Under the pieces are notes generated by a model, which saw only the letters and a program-made list of their open reading frames with translations, made no database searches and was not told the origin of the DNA. From Nocardia carnea NBRC 14403 (GTDB lineage Bacteria; Actinomycetota; Actinomycetes; Mycobacteriales; Mycobacteriaceae): DNA of 64,000 bases. Of this stretch, positions 51,526 to 61,085 are shown piece after piece. A program made the position numbers and the translations under genes. Within the stretch, counting starts at the first letter, position 1; each line of letters begins with the position of its first letter. The stretch is from the NCBI RefSeq assembly GCF_000308515.1, contig NZ_BAFV01000013.1:1-64000 (forward strand). The letters are read 5' to 3'.

Positions 51526-53835
51526 ATGCGGCTGTACCGGATCCACGGGTTCGCGGCCGCAACGGCGATCACCGTTGTCGCCCTCGCCGTAATCCTGGTG
51601 ATAGCGCAGGCCGCCCGGCACCCGGTCAGCCGCGACACCGCGCCGGCCGCGTCCCCGGCCGAACTCGCACAGCAGTGGACCGGCACCCACGACGGCCCAC
51701 AGCCCTACCCCGAGGTGCATATCGACAAAGACGTGCACATCACCATGAGCGACGGCGTGGTGCTGAAAGCCGATGTGTACCGGCCCGCCCACGCGGGTGA
51801 CCGGGTGGAGACCGAACCGCTGCCCACAATCGTCACGATGACGCCGTACTCGAAAATGATGTCCGCCCTTATCGATTCGGCGATGAACAATCCCGAGGCG
51901 CAGAAGTTCACCATGGACCTGGTGAACCGGATCAACCTGTCCGGCACCCCGATCAGCGGTTTCGAGGATCTGCTGCACGCCCTCGACGGCGGCACCGTCG
52001 CCACGGTGCTCGGCCTCGACAGCAAACTGGTGCACGCCGGATACACCGTGGTCTCGGTGGATGTCCGCGGTACCGGGCAGTCGCAAGGGCTGTGGGACAC
52101 CCTCGGTGCGCGCGAACAACTCGACACCCGCGAGGTGATCGAATGGTCGGCGGCGCAACCGTGGTCGAACGGGCGGGTCGCGATGAGCGGCGGCTCCTAC
52201 TCCGGCATCAATCAATTGCGCGCCGCCGAGAACGCCCCGGAACCGTTGCAGGCCATCTTCCCGGTGGAACCCGGTAGCGATCTCATGCGCGATGTCGTGG
52301 CGCCGGGCGGCGGTGTCGGTGTGACCTTCCTGCCGCTCTGGCTCAACCAGGTGAATCAGGCCAAACTCATGCCGGATGTGCAGTCGATGCTCAACGGCAC
52401 CTTCGACTGGCAATGGCTCGCCGACCGGCTGGCCGATCCCGCCACCAACTACGACCTGCTCGCTCAGGCACTGCTCACGCCGTCGCTGAACAAGATGCCG
52501 CCCACACTGGCCGCGGCGCTGGACGAGAACAGCCCGTTCCGGCAGGGCATCATGGGCGATCCGTCGAAGATCACCGTCCCCACCTTCGTCTACGGCGGCT
52601 GGCACGATATTTTCGCCAACAGCGCCACCACCCTCTACAACGACATCCCGCTCCCACCCGGCCACAAACAACTCGTCGTCGGCGACACCTATCACGCCAA
52701 CCCCGGGGCCGGGACCGGGCGGCCCGGCGCACCACCGCGGCTGGATGTCCTGCAGCGGGCCTGGTTCGACCACTGGCTGAAAGATATCGACAACGGTATC
52801 GCCGACTACGGGCCCGTGATCGTCTGGGAACAGGGCGGCGGCTGGGTTTTCCTCGAACAATTCCCGCAGCCCGGAATGGCGCACCGGCGGGTGTATCTGT
52901 CGGGCGCACCCAGCGGCACCAGCGCCGAAAGCGTGCACGACGGATCGCTGATCGGTCAGCCGGGGGACAAGACCCAGCTCACCGTGGCGCCGGGACTGAG
53001 CACGCTCTGTTCGCGGGATATGGCCCAGGGGTCGGCCGGGATGGGCGCGGTATTCGATGCGTGCGCCAAGGATTCCCGGATCGCCGAACGTGGCGCGCTC
53101 ACCTTCACCAGCGCCGAAGTCACCGAACGGACCGTGATCTCCGGCCCGATCAACGTGCATCTCAACACGGTGCACGACGCTGCCGACGGCTACTGGAGCG
53201 TCACGGTCAACGATGTCTCGCCCGACGGCACCTCGACCGTGCTGAGCACCGGCCAGCTCACCGCCTCCCTGCGCGCGATCGACGAAGCCCGCAGCACCCG
53301 CTCACCCAACGGCGACCTCACCGCCCCGTTCAACCCGATCACCCTGGACAGCGTGCAGCCGGTGGCGCCGGGCGAGCAGGTCGCGCTCGATATCGGGGTG
53401 ATCCCCACCCAGGCCGTGCTCGAACCCGGCCACCGCCTGCGCCTCGACGTATTCGCCGCCAACGCCCCCAAAGCGCTGGCATTCCGGCCGATGCTCAACG
53501 ACACCGAACTCAAACCTCAGCATCTCGCGCTGGACCCGGCCGCCCCCAGCTTCATCAACCTCCCCACCGACCGCCCACTGCCCGGCGCCCCGGGGCGCCC
53601 GTCCGCAGTTCCGCAGCCCGCGGTGGCTCCGGCCGCGCCGGCTGCTCCGCCGGCGGAACCTTCCGGGGCCGCGGAAGCTCCTCGCCCTGCCGAGTCCTCG
53701 CAGCCGCCGGTACGGAATACCCCGGCACCTGCTGGGCCGCAGCCGCAGTCGACGCCACCTGCCGTTGCGCCGACCCGGTCGCCCGCGCCGATCCCGGAAT
53801 ACACCTCACCGAGGTCCGCGACGTCGCAGCCGTAG
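51526..53835 (+). CDS. Exported CocE/NonD-family hydrolase
   Basis: A 769-residue alpha/beta hydrolase. The N-terminus carries a membrane anchor or signal (about 8-31). The X-Pro dipeptidyl-peptidase-like catalytic domain follows (about 65-420), with the Ser nucleophile in SGGSYSGIN (S224), the acid near YGGWHDIF and His in GDTYHANPG. The C-terminal jelly-roll (about 430-680) includes ISGPINVHLNTVHD. The last 90 residues are Pro/Ala-rich (PAVAPAAPAAPPAEP), suited to spanning the cell wall. It hydrolyses an ester or amide, substrate unknown. ATG 51526 follows GGTGGAGGG. Confidence 0.9.
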   Translation: MRLYRIHGFAAATAITVVALAVILVIAQAARHPVSRDTAPAASPAELAQQWTGTHDGPQPYPEVHIDKDVHITMSDGVVLKADVYRPAHAGDRVETEPLPTIVTMTPYSKMMSALIDSAMNNPEAQKFTMDLVNRINLSGTPISGFEDLLHALDGGTVATVLGLDSKLVHAGYTVVSVDVRGTGQSQGLWDTLGAREQLDTREVIEWSAAQPWSNGRVAMSGGSYSGINQLRAAENAPEPLQAIFPVEPGSDLMRDVVAPGGGVGVTFLPLWLNQVNQAKLMPDVQSMLNGTFDWQWLADRLADPATNYDLLAQALLTPSLNKMPPTLAAALDENSPFRQGIMGDPSKITVPTFVYGGWHDIFANSATTLYNDIPLPPGHKQLVVGDTYHANPGAGTGRPGAPPRLDVLQRAWFDHWLKDIDNGIADYGPVIVWEQGGGWVFLEQFPQPGMAHRRVYLSGAPSGTSAESVHDGSLIGQPGDKTQLTVAPGLSTLCSRDMAQGSAGMGAVFDACAKDSRIAERGALTFTSAEVTERTVISGPINVHLNTVHDAADGYWSVTVNDVSPDGTSTVLSTGQLTASLRAIDEARSTRSPNGDLTAPFNPITLDSVQPVAPGEQVALDIGVIPTQAVLEPGHRLRLDVFAANAPKALAFRPMLNDTELKPQHLALDPAAPSFINLPTDRPLPGAPGRPSAVPQPAVAPAAPAAPPAEPSGAAEAPRPAESSQPPVRNTPAPAGPQPQSTPPAVAPTRSPAPIPEYTSPRSATSQP

Positions 53836-54162
53836 CGTCTACCCGGCACCCCATCGCGCGCCGCTATCGGCCGGGACGGTCTCGCCCTCGGACTCTCACC
53901 GGCCGCCGCCCGACAAGTACGACGCCGGACCTCGTGGTAGTCGGCTTGTCCGGGCCTGCTGTCGCTGCCGGATTCTCCGGTGATGCGGCACAGCGGGTGC
54001 CGTGGCGCCGTAGCTGCGGATCCTTGCGTCCGCCCGTCGCCGGGCCCGTGGGCGTTTTGCGACGCCGTATTCCGGCCGGTGTCCACACGCGCATGACGCA
54101 GATCACCGATGCATCTGCCCGGTTTGCCCGCGTAGCGGCCGGTGGGTCGTAATGTGGCGCGC
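53836..54162. other. 327-base gap with possible terminator hairpin
   Basis: No gene is recognised. GCCCG/ACAAG (53908-53917) can pair with CTTGT/CGGGC (53945-53955) with one bulged base and a 27-base loop, about 70 bases after the hydrolase stop; it is a weak terminator candidate. The cyclase promoter was not identified. Confidence 0.4.
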
Positions 54163-55167
54163 ATGGGGTCGCAGGAGAGGTCCGAACTGGTTCGGTCGGC
54201 GGCGGAGACGAGCTTGCTCGCCGGCAGCCGGCGGTACAACCGCATAGAGGTGGCAGAGAAGGCGGGGGTGACACCCGAGCTGGCGCGCCGATTGTGGGTA
54301 TCGCTGGGGTTCCCGGCCAGCGAGGACGACAGCGCGCCCGAGTACACCGATTCCGATATCGCGGCCATCCACCGGTTCCGGGAGGTCGAGGTGCTGTCCG
54401 CGGCCGGTTCCCGGCAGCAGGCCGCGACCGCCCGCACTATCGGGCAGGCCATGGCGCGGCTGGCCGAATGGCAGGTCGATCTGGTGCTCGAGGAGATCGA
54501 CCGGCGGGTCGCGGCGGCCGGGCCCGGGGCCGACCCCGACGAGATCACCCGTAATGCCACCGCGGAAACGGTGGAGCTCATGGAGAGCCTGCTGTCCTAT
54601 GCCTGGCGGCGCCACCTGGATGCGGCGCTCATCCGGCATCTGCAGGAGACCGGGCCGACCCAGGATTCCACCCGGACGCTGGCCGTCGGGTTCGCCGATA
54701 TGGTCGGCTACACCCGGCTCACCCGGCATCTGCATCCCGACGAGCTGTCCACGCTGCTGGAGGCGTTCGAATCCACCACCACGGCGGCGATCACCGAAAA
54801 CGGGGGCTGGGTGATCAAGAACGTCGGGGACGAGGTCATGTACGCGGCCGAATCCCCGATGATCGCGGCCCGGATCGCGCTGGAGATCCAGGAATCCACC
54901 ATGACCGTCGGTACCACTCCGGAACTGCGGGTAGCGATCGCCTACGGGCCGGTGCTGCAACGCTTCGGCGATCTGTACGGGTCCGTGGTGAATATGGCGG
55001 CCCGGCTCACCGGCGTCGCCCGGCCGGGCACGATCCTGGTCGACGACGGCGCGGCAGCGGAGCTGGAAGGGGAGACGGAGTTCAGCATCCGGAATCTGCG
55101 CAGCGTCCGGGTCCGGGGTTTCAACCGGCTGCGTCCGCATCTACTCCGGCGTAACGGCAAGTCCTGA
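54163..55167 (+). CDS. Class III adenylate cyclase with regulatory N-domain
   Basis: A soluble 334-residue cyclase making cAMP. The N-terminal helical regulatory domain (about 1-165) resembles that of the pH-responsive Rv2212. The catalytic domain (about 170-330) has metal Asp D179 (VGFADMVGYTRLT), K219 and D223 (IKNVGDEVMYA) and transition-state Asn/Arg in SVVNMAARLTG. The key residues look intact, so it should be active. ATG 54163 is favoured over ATG 54142 because it begins the family N-terminus (GSQERSELVRSA). Confidence 0.9.
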   Translation: MGSQERSELVRSAAETSLLAGSRRYNRIEVAEKAGVTPELARRLWVSLGFPASEDDSAPEYTDSDIAAIHRFREVEVLSAAGSRQQAATARTIGQAMARLAEWQVDLVLEEIDRRVAAAGPGADPDEITRNATAETVELMESLLSYAWRRHLDAALIRHLQETGPTQDSTRTLAVGFADMVGYTRLTRHLHPDELSTLLEAFESTTTAAITENGGWVIKNVGDEVMYAAESPMIAARIALEIQESTMTVGTTPELRVAIAYGPVLQRFGDLYGSVVNMAARLTGVARPGTILVDDGAAAELEGETEFSIRNLRSVRVRGFNRLRPHLLRRNGKS

Positions 55168-55318
55168 ACATCAAGCCGGCCGGACCGCATCGCCCAGCGA
55201 TCGAGAGCGCCGCAGCCGGTTTCACCATATGGGATTCCCTTATTAGGAAATCACGTTTTGAGTATGGTCGTCGGGGAGCCGAAAGTGTCCGGCTCGTGTG
55301 TGAGTGAGGAGTTCCGGG

Positions 55319-55606
55319 ATGGCCAAGGGCTATGTCATCGTGACCGAGTCGATCAAGGATCCGGCGGGGATGGCCGAATACGGCAAGGCAGCCGCAAAGG
55401 CGATGGCCAACGGCGTGAAAGTCCTCGCGGTGGATACGAAACCGCAGGTCCTCGAAGGGGAGTGGCCCGCCACCCAGACCGTGGTGCTGGAGTTCGAGTC
55501 CCCGGAGGCCGCGCGTGCGTGGTACGAATCCGAGGAATACCAGGCCGCGATCCCGCTGCGGCAGGCGGCGGCCGATTGCAATGCCGTGATCATCAACGGC
55601 CTGTAG
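55319..55606 (+). CDS. DUF1330 dimeric alpha-beta barrel protein
   Basis: A 95-residue ferredoxin-like-fold protein of the DUF1330 family: KGYVIVTESIKDPAGMAEYGKAAAKAM, then TVVLEFESPEAARAWYESEEYQAAIPLRQAAADCNAVIINGL. The ESPEAARAWYxSxEY block is the family signature. Function is unknown in the family; some relatives are small oxygenase- or isomerase-like. It is a single gene behind an unusually AT-rich patch (55226-55260). Confidence 0.9.
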   Translation: MAKGYVIVTESIKDPAGMAEYGKAAAKAMANGVKVLAVDTKPQVLEGEWPATQTVVLEFESPEAARAWYESEEYQAAIPLRQAAADCNAVIINGL

Positions 55607-55735
55607 CCGTACCGCGGGGGCGCTGATTCGTCGCCGGTTGCCGGCGGACATCGCATCGCCCGGCATCGCGGGGCGACGACCGTGGCGCGGCCGCGCCGCC
55701 GCCGAATCCGGCGCCGGGGAATCTACGCTGATGAC

Positions 55736-56668
55736 GTGACCGCATCCCGCCCCTCCGCGACCGGCCGTTCGATCGTGTTGGCAGCGGCGGCGGTACGTGC
55801 CGAAATCGGGACGGTGGCCGCCGTATTGCGCGGTCTCACCGTCGGCGGTATCGCGGTGACCGAACCGCTTCCCGCCGGTGCCGCGCCGCCGATGGCCGCT
55901 GGTATTGTGCTGGCGCCGTGGCCCAATCGGGTTCGCGATGCGGTCTGGCTGCTCGACGGTCGGCCGCAGCAACTCGATATCACCGAGGTCGCACGGTCGA
56001 ACGCGATCCACGGCCTGCTGCGCAACACCGATTACGAAGTCCGGGCGCAGGCCCCGGATTCGGTGACCCTCGGCGCGCTGATACCGCCTCAGCACGGCTG
56101 GCCTTTCCTGCTGGATACCTGGGTGCGCTACGAACTACGCCCCGACGGGCTGGCGGTGACCCACGGGGTCGTCAATCATTCGGACCGGCCGGCGCCGTAT
56201 GCGGTGGGCGCACATCCGTACTTCCGGGTCGGCGCGGTTCCGGTGGAGGAGCTGGAACTCACCGTCGCCGCGACCACCTACTACGAGGTCGATGCGCGGA
56301 TGAATCCCGTCGCGGTGCATCCCGTCGAGGGCACGCCGTACGATCTGCGGGCCGGGGTCGCACTGGCGGACCTGACGCTGGATACCCCGTTCGGTGGAGT
56401 GGTTCCGGGCGTCGCCGCCCGGCTCACCGCGCCGGGTGGGACGCGGGTAGAGCTTCTGCTCGAGGACGACTGGCGCTATCTCCAGGTGTTCACCGCAACG
56501 GAATTTCCGCGACCGGCGGGGCCCGGACTCGCGGTCGCGCTGGAACCCATGACCGCGGCTCCGGACGCCCTCAATTCCGGAGACGGTCTGCGCCATCTGG
56601 AGCCGGGGGAGACCTGGGAGGGGCGCTGGGTGGTGCGCTGTATACCCGGCGTCACGGTTTCCCGCTGA
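55736..56668 (+). CDS. Aldose 1-epimerase family protein
   Basis: A 310-residue galactose-mutarotase-like protein. It has GIVLAPWPNRVRDAVW, NAIHGLLRNTDYEV (first His), YAVGAHPYF (second His) and a C-terminal Glu in VALEPMTAAPDALNSG. It interconverts alpha and beta anomers of aldoses, or acts on a related sugar phosphate. The start is GTG 55736. No sugar operon is adjacent. Confidence 0.88.
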   Translation: MTASRPSATGRSIVLAAAAVRAEIGTVAAVLRGLTVGGIAVTEPLPAGAAPPMAAGIVLAPWPNRVRDAVWLLDGRPQQLDITEVARSNAIHGLLRNTDYEVRAQAPDSVTLGALIPPQHGWPFLLDTWVRYELRPDGLAVTHGVVNHSDRPAPYAVGAHPYFRVGAVPVEELELTVAATTYYEVDARMNPVAVHPVEGTPYDLRAGVALADLTLDTPFGGVVPGVAARLTAPGGTRVELLLEDDWRYLQVFTATEFPRPAGPGLAVALEPMTAAPDALNSGDGLRHLEPGETWEGRWVVRCIPGVTVSR

Positions 56669-56904
56669 TATACCGAGGCGCCGTCCATGGTCGCTTCGAG
56701 CAATCAGGTGGTTGTGGAAAGTATTGTCCCAATTGAAAATTCGGCGATCGGCAACCGCCGAACAGTCCTCTCGGCCGCCCGGAACCGGCTAACCTGTGCT
56801 CGGGAATCTGCCAGGGGAGCCGGCGAGTGGGTCGCCGGCCGCAGAGTATGTCCGGGGGGCTGGGGGTTTCAGCGGTCACACCCGGGGGACGAAAGGGGAC
56901 CGGG

Positions 56905-57453
56905 GTGAGCGACGCCGATGAACTGGGGCCGTTCCCGAGCAGCCGGATCATCTCGGCGGTATTCACTCGTGCGGCCGAATTCGATCGGTCCACCGCCGCG
57001 GAATTCGGCTGTGCAATGCTCGAATCGCTGGCGGGCCTCGTAGTGGCGCATCGCAGGATGGCCGCGGCGCGACCGGTCTGGGACGAGATCGTGTTGCCCT
57101 GGGAGCAGCCCGAGGATCCGCCGGGGCCGGTGGCAACCGGCTCCGATACCGACCCTTTCGCCTGCGCCTGCGACGACGTGCAGCGCCATATGCTGTCGAT
57201 CGATCTCGAAGCGCGCCGTATTCTCGGGCCGGCGCGCCCCGATTCGATGCCACATCGCGAGGGGCTCGGCGCGGTATTCGGCCGGATGGCGCATCTGTAT
57301 ACCATCAGTTTCGACCGCTTCGTGCTCGACGGCCCCGCAGGGCCGAACCGCCGGCGGCTCGTCCGCGAATACATCGCCTACGAGGCCCTCGCACGGGATT
57401 TGGTCGCCGGGCGAAAATGCCTACCTGCCTTGTCCGATCGCCCCACCTCCTGA
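56905..57453 (+). CDS. Hypothetical protein
   Basis: A 182-residue protein with no recognised family. It is mostly helical with a Cys pair in DPFACACDD, next to a Trp-containing segment (VWDEIVLPWEQ). GTG 56905 is preceded by GGGGACCGG. No signal or membrane segment is present. The next gene is also unknown and starts 78 bases later, so they may form an operon. Confidence 0.62.
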   Translation: MSDADELGPFPSSRIISAVFTRAAEFDRSTAAEFGCAMLESLAGLVVAHRRMAAARPVWDEIVLPWEQPEDPPGPVATGSDTDPFACACDDVQRHMLSIDLEARRILGPARPDSMPHREGLGAVFGRMAHLYTISFDRFVLDGPAGPNRRRLVREYIAYEALARDLVAGRKCLPALSDRPTS

Positions 57454-57531
57454 ACGCCGCTCCGGGACCGGACGGCTCTATCCTCGACAGCAGCGGGTTC
57501 GGACGAATTCGCGAGCAGGCAGGGGAACGGA

Positions 57532-57819
57532 ATGGATGTCGAGGGCGCCCGTCGGTTCGCGGGCGCAATATGGCGGCGCCCGGATCTGTCCGGGCCGGAA
57601 CGGCTGGCCGCCGTCAAAGCGGACGCACATGCCCGCGGTAAGGAGCCCTTCGATCTGGACCGGCTGGAAGCATTGTGCGATACCAGCCACGAGGGTCGGA
57701 TGGACCCGGTGCAATGGCGGTGGCGCCGCTTCGAGCTGGTGTACTACAGCCATCCGGAAATGATGACGATCGAAGACCTGGCCGCGCATGTGATGCTCTC
57801 CCAGGGCTGGATGGGCTGA
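57532..57819 (+). CDS. Small hypothetical protein
   Basis: A 95-residue Trp-rich, probably helical protein (AGAIWRRPDLSG, QWRWRRFELVYYSHPEM, AAHVMLSQGWMG). No family is recognised. Strong codon bias and AGGGGAACGG before the ATG support it being real. It lies after another hypothetical gene on the same strand. Confidence 0.62.
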   Translation: MDVEGARRFAGAIWRRPDLSGPERLAAVKADAHARGKEPFDLDRLEALCDTSHEGRMDPVQWRWRRFELVYYSHPEMMTIEDLAAHVMLSQGWMG

Positions 57820-57849
57820 GCTCCGCGCCCCGCGAGCGGCGCCGATCGA

Positions 57850-58509
57850 TCAATGCCGCCGGTCGTCGTGCGAATCCTGCCCTGCCGCGCCGGCCGGCGG
57901 TTTGAATGCCAGCACCTGGACCGTGGCGCTCGGACCGTGATGGAATTTCCCCTCGGTGATCTCGCGATTCACTTCCCGGCAGTGTTCCAGCTGTAGGCCG
58001 GGGAGATCGCGGCGCAGTTCGGCCGGGGTCGGCAGTGCGTCCGCGACCGGTGGTCCGCCGACGCCGGGGCGATCCAGGTGGCGCGGGGTATAGGCCTCGA
58101 GGACGAAGGCGCCGCCCGGCCGGAGCGCTCGCGCACAGGCCGCGTGCAGTGCCGGGCGGGCCGCCGAGGGCATATGCGCCCAGATGGAGATGATCCCCGA
58201 CCAGTGCGTATCGCCGAAGTCGTAGGTGGTGAGGTCGGCGACGACGGTATCGATGGTGACCCCGTGCCGGGCCGCCAGTTTCCGCGCATTCGCCAAGCCC
58301 ACCTCGGAAAGGTCCACTGCAGTAACCGAATGGCCGCGTTTCGCCAGGTACACGGCGTTACGCCCCTCGCCTTCGGCCAGACACAGCACAGGCCCGGCAG
58401 GGATCTGTCCGGCGACTTCGCGCAGGTAGTCGTTGGGTTCGGTGCCGTACGACGCGAACGGTTCGGTATAGCGCTCGTTCCACAGGTCGGCCGGTGTCCG
58501 GATTTCCAT
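57850..58509 (-). CDS. TehB-like SAM methyltransferase
   Basis: A 219-residue class I methyltransferase: LWNERYTEPFASYGTEPNDYL, SAM-binding VLCLAEGEGRNAVYLAKRGHSVTAVDLSEVGL, and LHAACARALRPGGAFVLEAYTP. This is the tellurite-resistance/thiol methyltransferase-like group. ATG 58509 is set by GAGGAG seven bases upstream. It diverges from a MerR regulator with only 59 bases between starts, so the MerR protein probably controls it. Confidence 0.88.
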   Translation of the reverse strand: MEIRTPADLWNERYTEPFASYGTEPNDYLREVAGQIPAGPVLCLAEGEGRNAVYLAKRGHSVTAVDLSEVGLANARKLAARHGVTIDTVVADLTTYDFGDTHWSGIISIWAHMPSAARPALHAACARALRPGGAFVLEAYTPRHLDRPGVGGPPVADALPTPAELRRDLPGLQLEHCREVNREITEGKFHHGPSATVQVLAFKPPAGAAGQDSHDDRRH

Positions 58510-58532
58510 CTGTACTCCTCGGTGGCGATATC

Positions 58533-58562
58533 TTGACGACACAGCCCACTGTGCAAGTTAAT
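58533..58562 (+). promoter_or_regulatory. MerR-type promoter with dyad in long spacer
   Basis: TTGACG (58533-58538) and GTTAAT (58557-58562) are 18 bases apart; taking TAATGT as -10 gives 20. The spacer holds CACAG-CCCA-CTGTG (58540-58553), the usual place for a MerR-dimer operator. Six bases after GTTAAT is the regulator ATG. Confidence 0.65.
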
Positions 58563-58568
58563 GTGAAC

Positions 58569-59012
58569 ATGAAGTCAAGCCCGTCCGGCGGCGTGAACGA
58601 CGCGACGTACTCGATCGGTGAGATCGCCGCCTACTTCGACCTAGCACCGCATGTACTCCGGCATTGGGAATCCGTCGGCCTGCTCACTCCGGCCACCCGG
58701 GTCGGCGGCCGGCGGCGCTATACCCGGGCGCATCTTGCACGGGTCGCGATGATCTTGCGCAGCAAGGAGATCGGTCTGAGCCTGGCGCAGATTCGCGACC
58801 TGCTCGACGCCTGTGACGGTCGCGGCCGGCGCCGGATCCTGCAGTCCCAGCTGAGCGCTCTCGACGAGCAGATCGAGCGCATCCAGACCTCGAAACAGTT
58901 GATCACCCATGTGCTGACCTGCCGCCATGAGGACTTCACCGAATGTCCCCGGTTCCAGGAGGAGGTCGTCACGGCCGTGGTCGGCGTCGCAGCGCACCGT
59001 GCCGAGCCCTGA
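58569..59012 (+). CDS. MerR-family regulator
   Basis: A 147-residue MerR protein. The HTH is TYSIGEIAAYFDLAPHVLRHWESVGLLTPATRVGGRRRYTRAHL, followed by a coiled-coil dimer helix and a C-terminal part with Cys residues (LTCRHEDFTECPRF) that could bind metal or respond to redox. ATG 58569 lies six bases from the -10, so the mRNA is probably leaderless. The neighbouring methyltransferase is the likely target; inducer unknown. Confidence 0.9.
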   Translation: MKSSPSGGVNDATYSIGEIAAYFDLAPHVLRHWESVGLLTPATRVGGRRRYTRAHLARVAMILRSKEIGLSLAQIRDLLDACDGRGRRRILQSQLSALDEQIERIQTSKQLITHVLTCRHEDFTECPRFQEEVVTAVVGVAAHRAEP

Positions 59013-59112
59013 ACCCGGCAGTGCGCACAGGGCTGCGGCCGGACAGGAGCGGCCCCGGTCGACCGAGGTGGGGTCGACCGGGGCCGTTCGCGGTACTGCT
59101 CGGAGTGCGCTG

Positions 59113-59757
59113 TCAGGCGGCGGTGGCGTGCCGGATGGCGATATTGCCGTAGGAATTCCGGGCGTACACGCGCACGGTGTCCTCGTCGGATTGCGGTCGG
59201 TCGGCCGGTCCCATCTGGTTGTGCACGCTGCCCTGCACGGCATTGAGCTCCAGCCGGACCGCGCTACCGTGGCTGATCCCGATCTCCAGTTCGCCCATGG
59301 ACGTTTCGAGCCGCAACTCGCCGCGGATGGCTTCGCCGATACGGATATCGCCCTTGGCGACTCTCGCGGTCACCGAATCGCCGGCGCGCTCGATGCTGAT
59401 ATCGCCGGCGGCTATTTCGAGGTCGCTCCGGCCGAGTTCGCCGGTCGCCTCGATCCGGCCGACTCCGGCGGAGCTCTTCAACCGGGAGCCGGATGGCACC
59501 TGGATGGTCACCGCAATCGTCGGATTACCGCCGAAGGGGGTGTGGGTACGCCAGTCCTTCGGCGTGGTCACGGTCAGGACACCGTCGGTGAAATCGACCC
59601 AGGTCTGCTCGGCGGCGCGGATATCGCCCTTCTTGGACGCGTCGGCCGGCTGGATATCGACAACGGTTTCGGTGCGGTCGGTGGCGTGCACGAAGACGTC
59701 GGCGGACAGCACCTCGACGGTGACGGCGATCGGGGCCGGGGTCTGGAAAGTAGGCAT
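59113..59757 (-). CDS. DUF4097-family beta-solenoid protein
   Basis: A 214-residue protein of repeated short beta units (GELGRSDLEIAAGDISIERAGDSVTARVAKGDIRIGEAIRGELRLETSMGELEIGI), the DUF4097/adhesin-like pattern. No signal peptide or anchor is visible, so it is cytoplasmic here. Such proteins often accompany regulators or membrane genes; its role is unknown. GAGGAG precedes the ATG. It stands downstream of the ferredoxin-P450 operon, 78 bases after the P450 stop. Confidence 0.8.
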   Translation of the reverse strand: MPTFQTPAPIAVTVEVLSADVFVHATDRTETVVDIQPADASKKGDIRAAEQTWVDFTDGVLTVTTPKDWRTHTPFGGNPTIAVTIQVPSGSRLKSSAGVGRIEATGELGRSDLEIAAGDISIERAGDSVTARVAKGDIRIGEAIRGELRLETSMGELEIGISHGSAVRLELNAVQGSVHNQMGPADRPQSDEDTVRVYARNSYGNIAIRHATAA

Positions 59758-59835
59758 GGCGGTACTCCTCTGACTATGTGTTGTGCTCGGTGAACGGGCG
59801 GCGGACTCGCACGGTCTGTATTGCCGCCGACGGGA

Positions 59836-61062
59836 CTAGCGGGACGTTTCGGTCCAGGTGACCGGCAGTTCGTGCACGCCGTAGATGTTCATATCGGTCC
59901 GCAACTTCACCTCGCTCGCGGGGACGGCGAGGGCGAGCGTGGGGAAGCGGCGGATCAAGGCCGCGAAACCGGCGCGCATCTCGACCCGGGCCAGTTGCTG
60001 GCCCAGGCACTGGTGCACGCCGTGGCCGAAGGACACCAGTCCGCGAGCCGTGCGGTGGATATCGAGGGTGTCGGGGTCGTCGAAACGCTTCGGGTCGCGG
60101 TTGGCGGCCAGCAGCGAGACGACGACGGTCGACCCCGCGGGGATCGTTTCGCCGCCGAGTTCGAGATCCTCGGTGGCGTAGCGGTAGAAGATATCGGCGA
60201 CCGCCAGATAGCGCAGGAGTTCCTCGACGGCGCCGGGAACCAGCTCGGGATCGGCGCGCAGCCCGGCCAGCTGATCGGGATGTTCCAGCAGCGCGAACGT
60301 GCCCAGGGCCAGCATATTTGCGGTGGTTTCGTGGCCGGCGAGCAGCAGCAGGAACGAGATCCCGGTCAGTTCCTCGATGCTCAGGTCCGCGTCGCGGGCC
60401 AGGTCGGAGAGGATATCGTCGCCGGGTTCCGCACGTTTGGTGGTGACCAGTCCACCCAGGTACGCCATCATCGCGCCATAGGCGGCCATCTTCTCCTCGA
60501 TCGGCTGCTCCCGCAGCATGAACTTCGCGGAGTTGGCTTGGAAACCCGCCCGGTCGGAGTAGGGGACGCCGAGCATTTCGCAGATCACCAGGGAGGGCAG
60601 TGGTAGCGCGAACTCCGCGACCAGATCGACCGGCGGTGCCAGCAGCGCCATCTCGTCGAGCTGTCGCTCGGCGATCTCGATGATGTGCTCTTCGAGCTGT
60701 TTCATCCGTTTGACGGTGAACGCGCTGATGAGCTTGCGGCGCAACCGGGTGTGCTCCGGCGGATCCATCGCGATGAACATGCCCGGGATCTGCGGGGACG
60801 GTTCGGTCTGGACAGGCATATCGGGATCGGCGTCCAGCGCGTGCAGTACGCCGATGTCCTGGCGCGAACTGAACCGGGTATCGGCCAGCACCTGCCGGAC
60901 GGCGTCGTAACCGGTGACGAACCAGCCCTGGTGCCCGTCGGGGAAGATCATCGGGCTGACCGGGCGCGCCTGACGCAGCTCGGTGATTTCGCGGGGCGGG
61001 TCGAAGGGGCCGGCGTTGCGTTCGGTGGGCAGGCCGTGCGGTACGGGGACTGTGCGGGTCAT
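59836..61062 (-). CDS. Cytochrome P450
   Basis: A 408-residue soluble bacterial P450 of the CYP105/107 style. The I-helix oxygen site is LAGHETTAN (242-250), ExxR is E281-R284, and the haem loop is FGHGVHQCLGQQLAR with C352 as thiolate ligand. It hydroxylates an unknown substrate with electrons from the ferredoxin encoded 23 bases upstream. AGGAAA precedes the ATG. Co-location with a BTAD regulator hints at a specialised-metabolite or xenobiotic role, but no biosynthetic cluster is in view. Confidence 0.93.
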   Translation of the reverse strand: MTRTVPVPHGLPTERNAGPFDPPREITELRQARPVSPMIFPDGHQGWFVTGYDAVRQVLADTRFSSRQDIGVLHALDADPDMPVQTEPSPQIPGMFIAMDPPEHTRLRRKLISAFTVKRMKQLEEHIIEIAERQLDEMALLAPPVDLVAEFALPLPSLVICEMLGVPYSDRAGFQANSAKFMLREQPIEEKMAAYGAMMAYLGGLVTTKRAEPGDDILSDLARDADLSIEELTGISFLLLLAGHETTANMLALGTFALLEHPDQLAGLRADPELVPGAVEELLRYLAVADIFYRYATEDLELGGETIPAGSTVVVSLLAANRDPKRFDDPDTLDIHRTARGLVSFGHGVHQCLGQQLARVEMRAGFAALIRRFPTLALAVPASEVKLRTDMNIYGVHELPVTWTETSR

Positions 61063-61085
61063 CGAGGTTTCCTGTTCGTGTGGGG

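Noticed and set aside
52413-54152. 579-codon frame overlapping the CocE-type gene
   Set aside because: It is an Arg-rich shadow frame; the overlapping gene has intact catalytic motifs.
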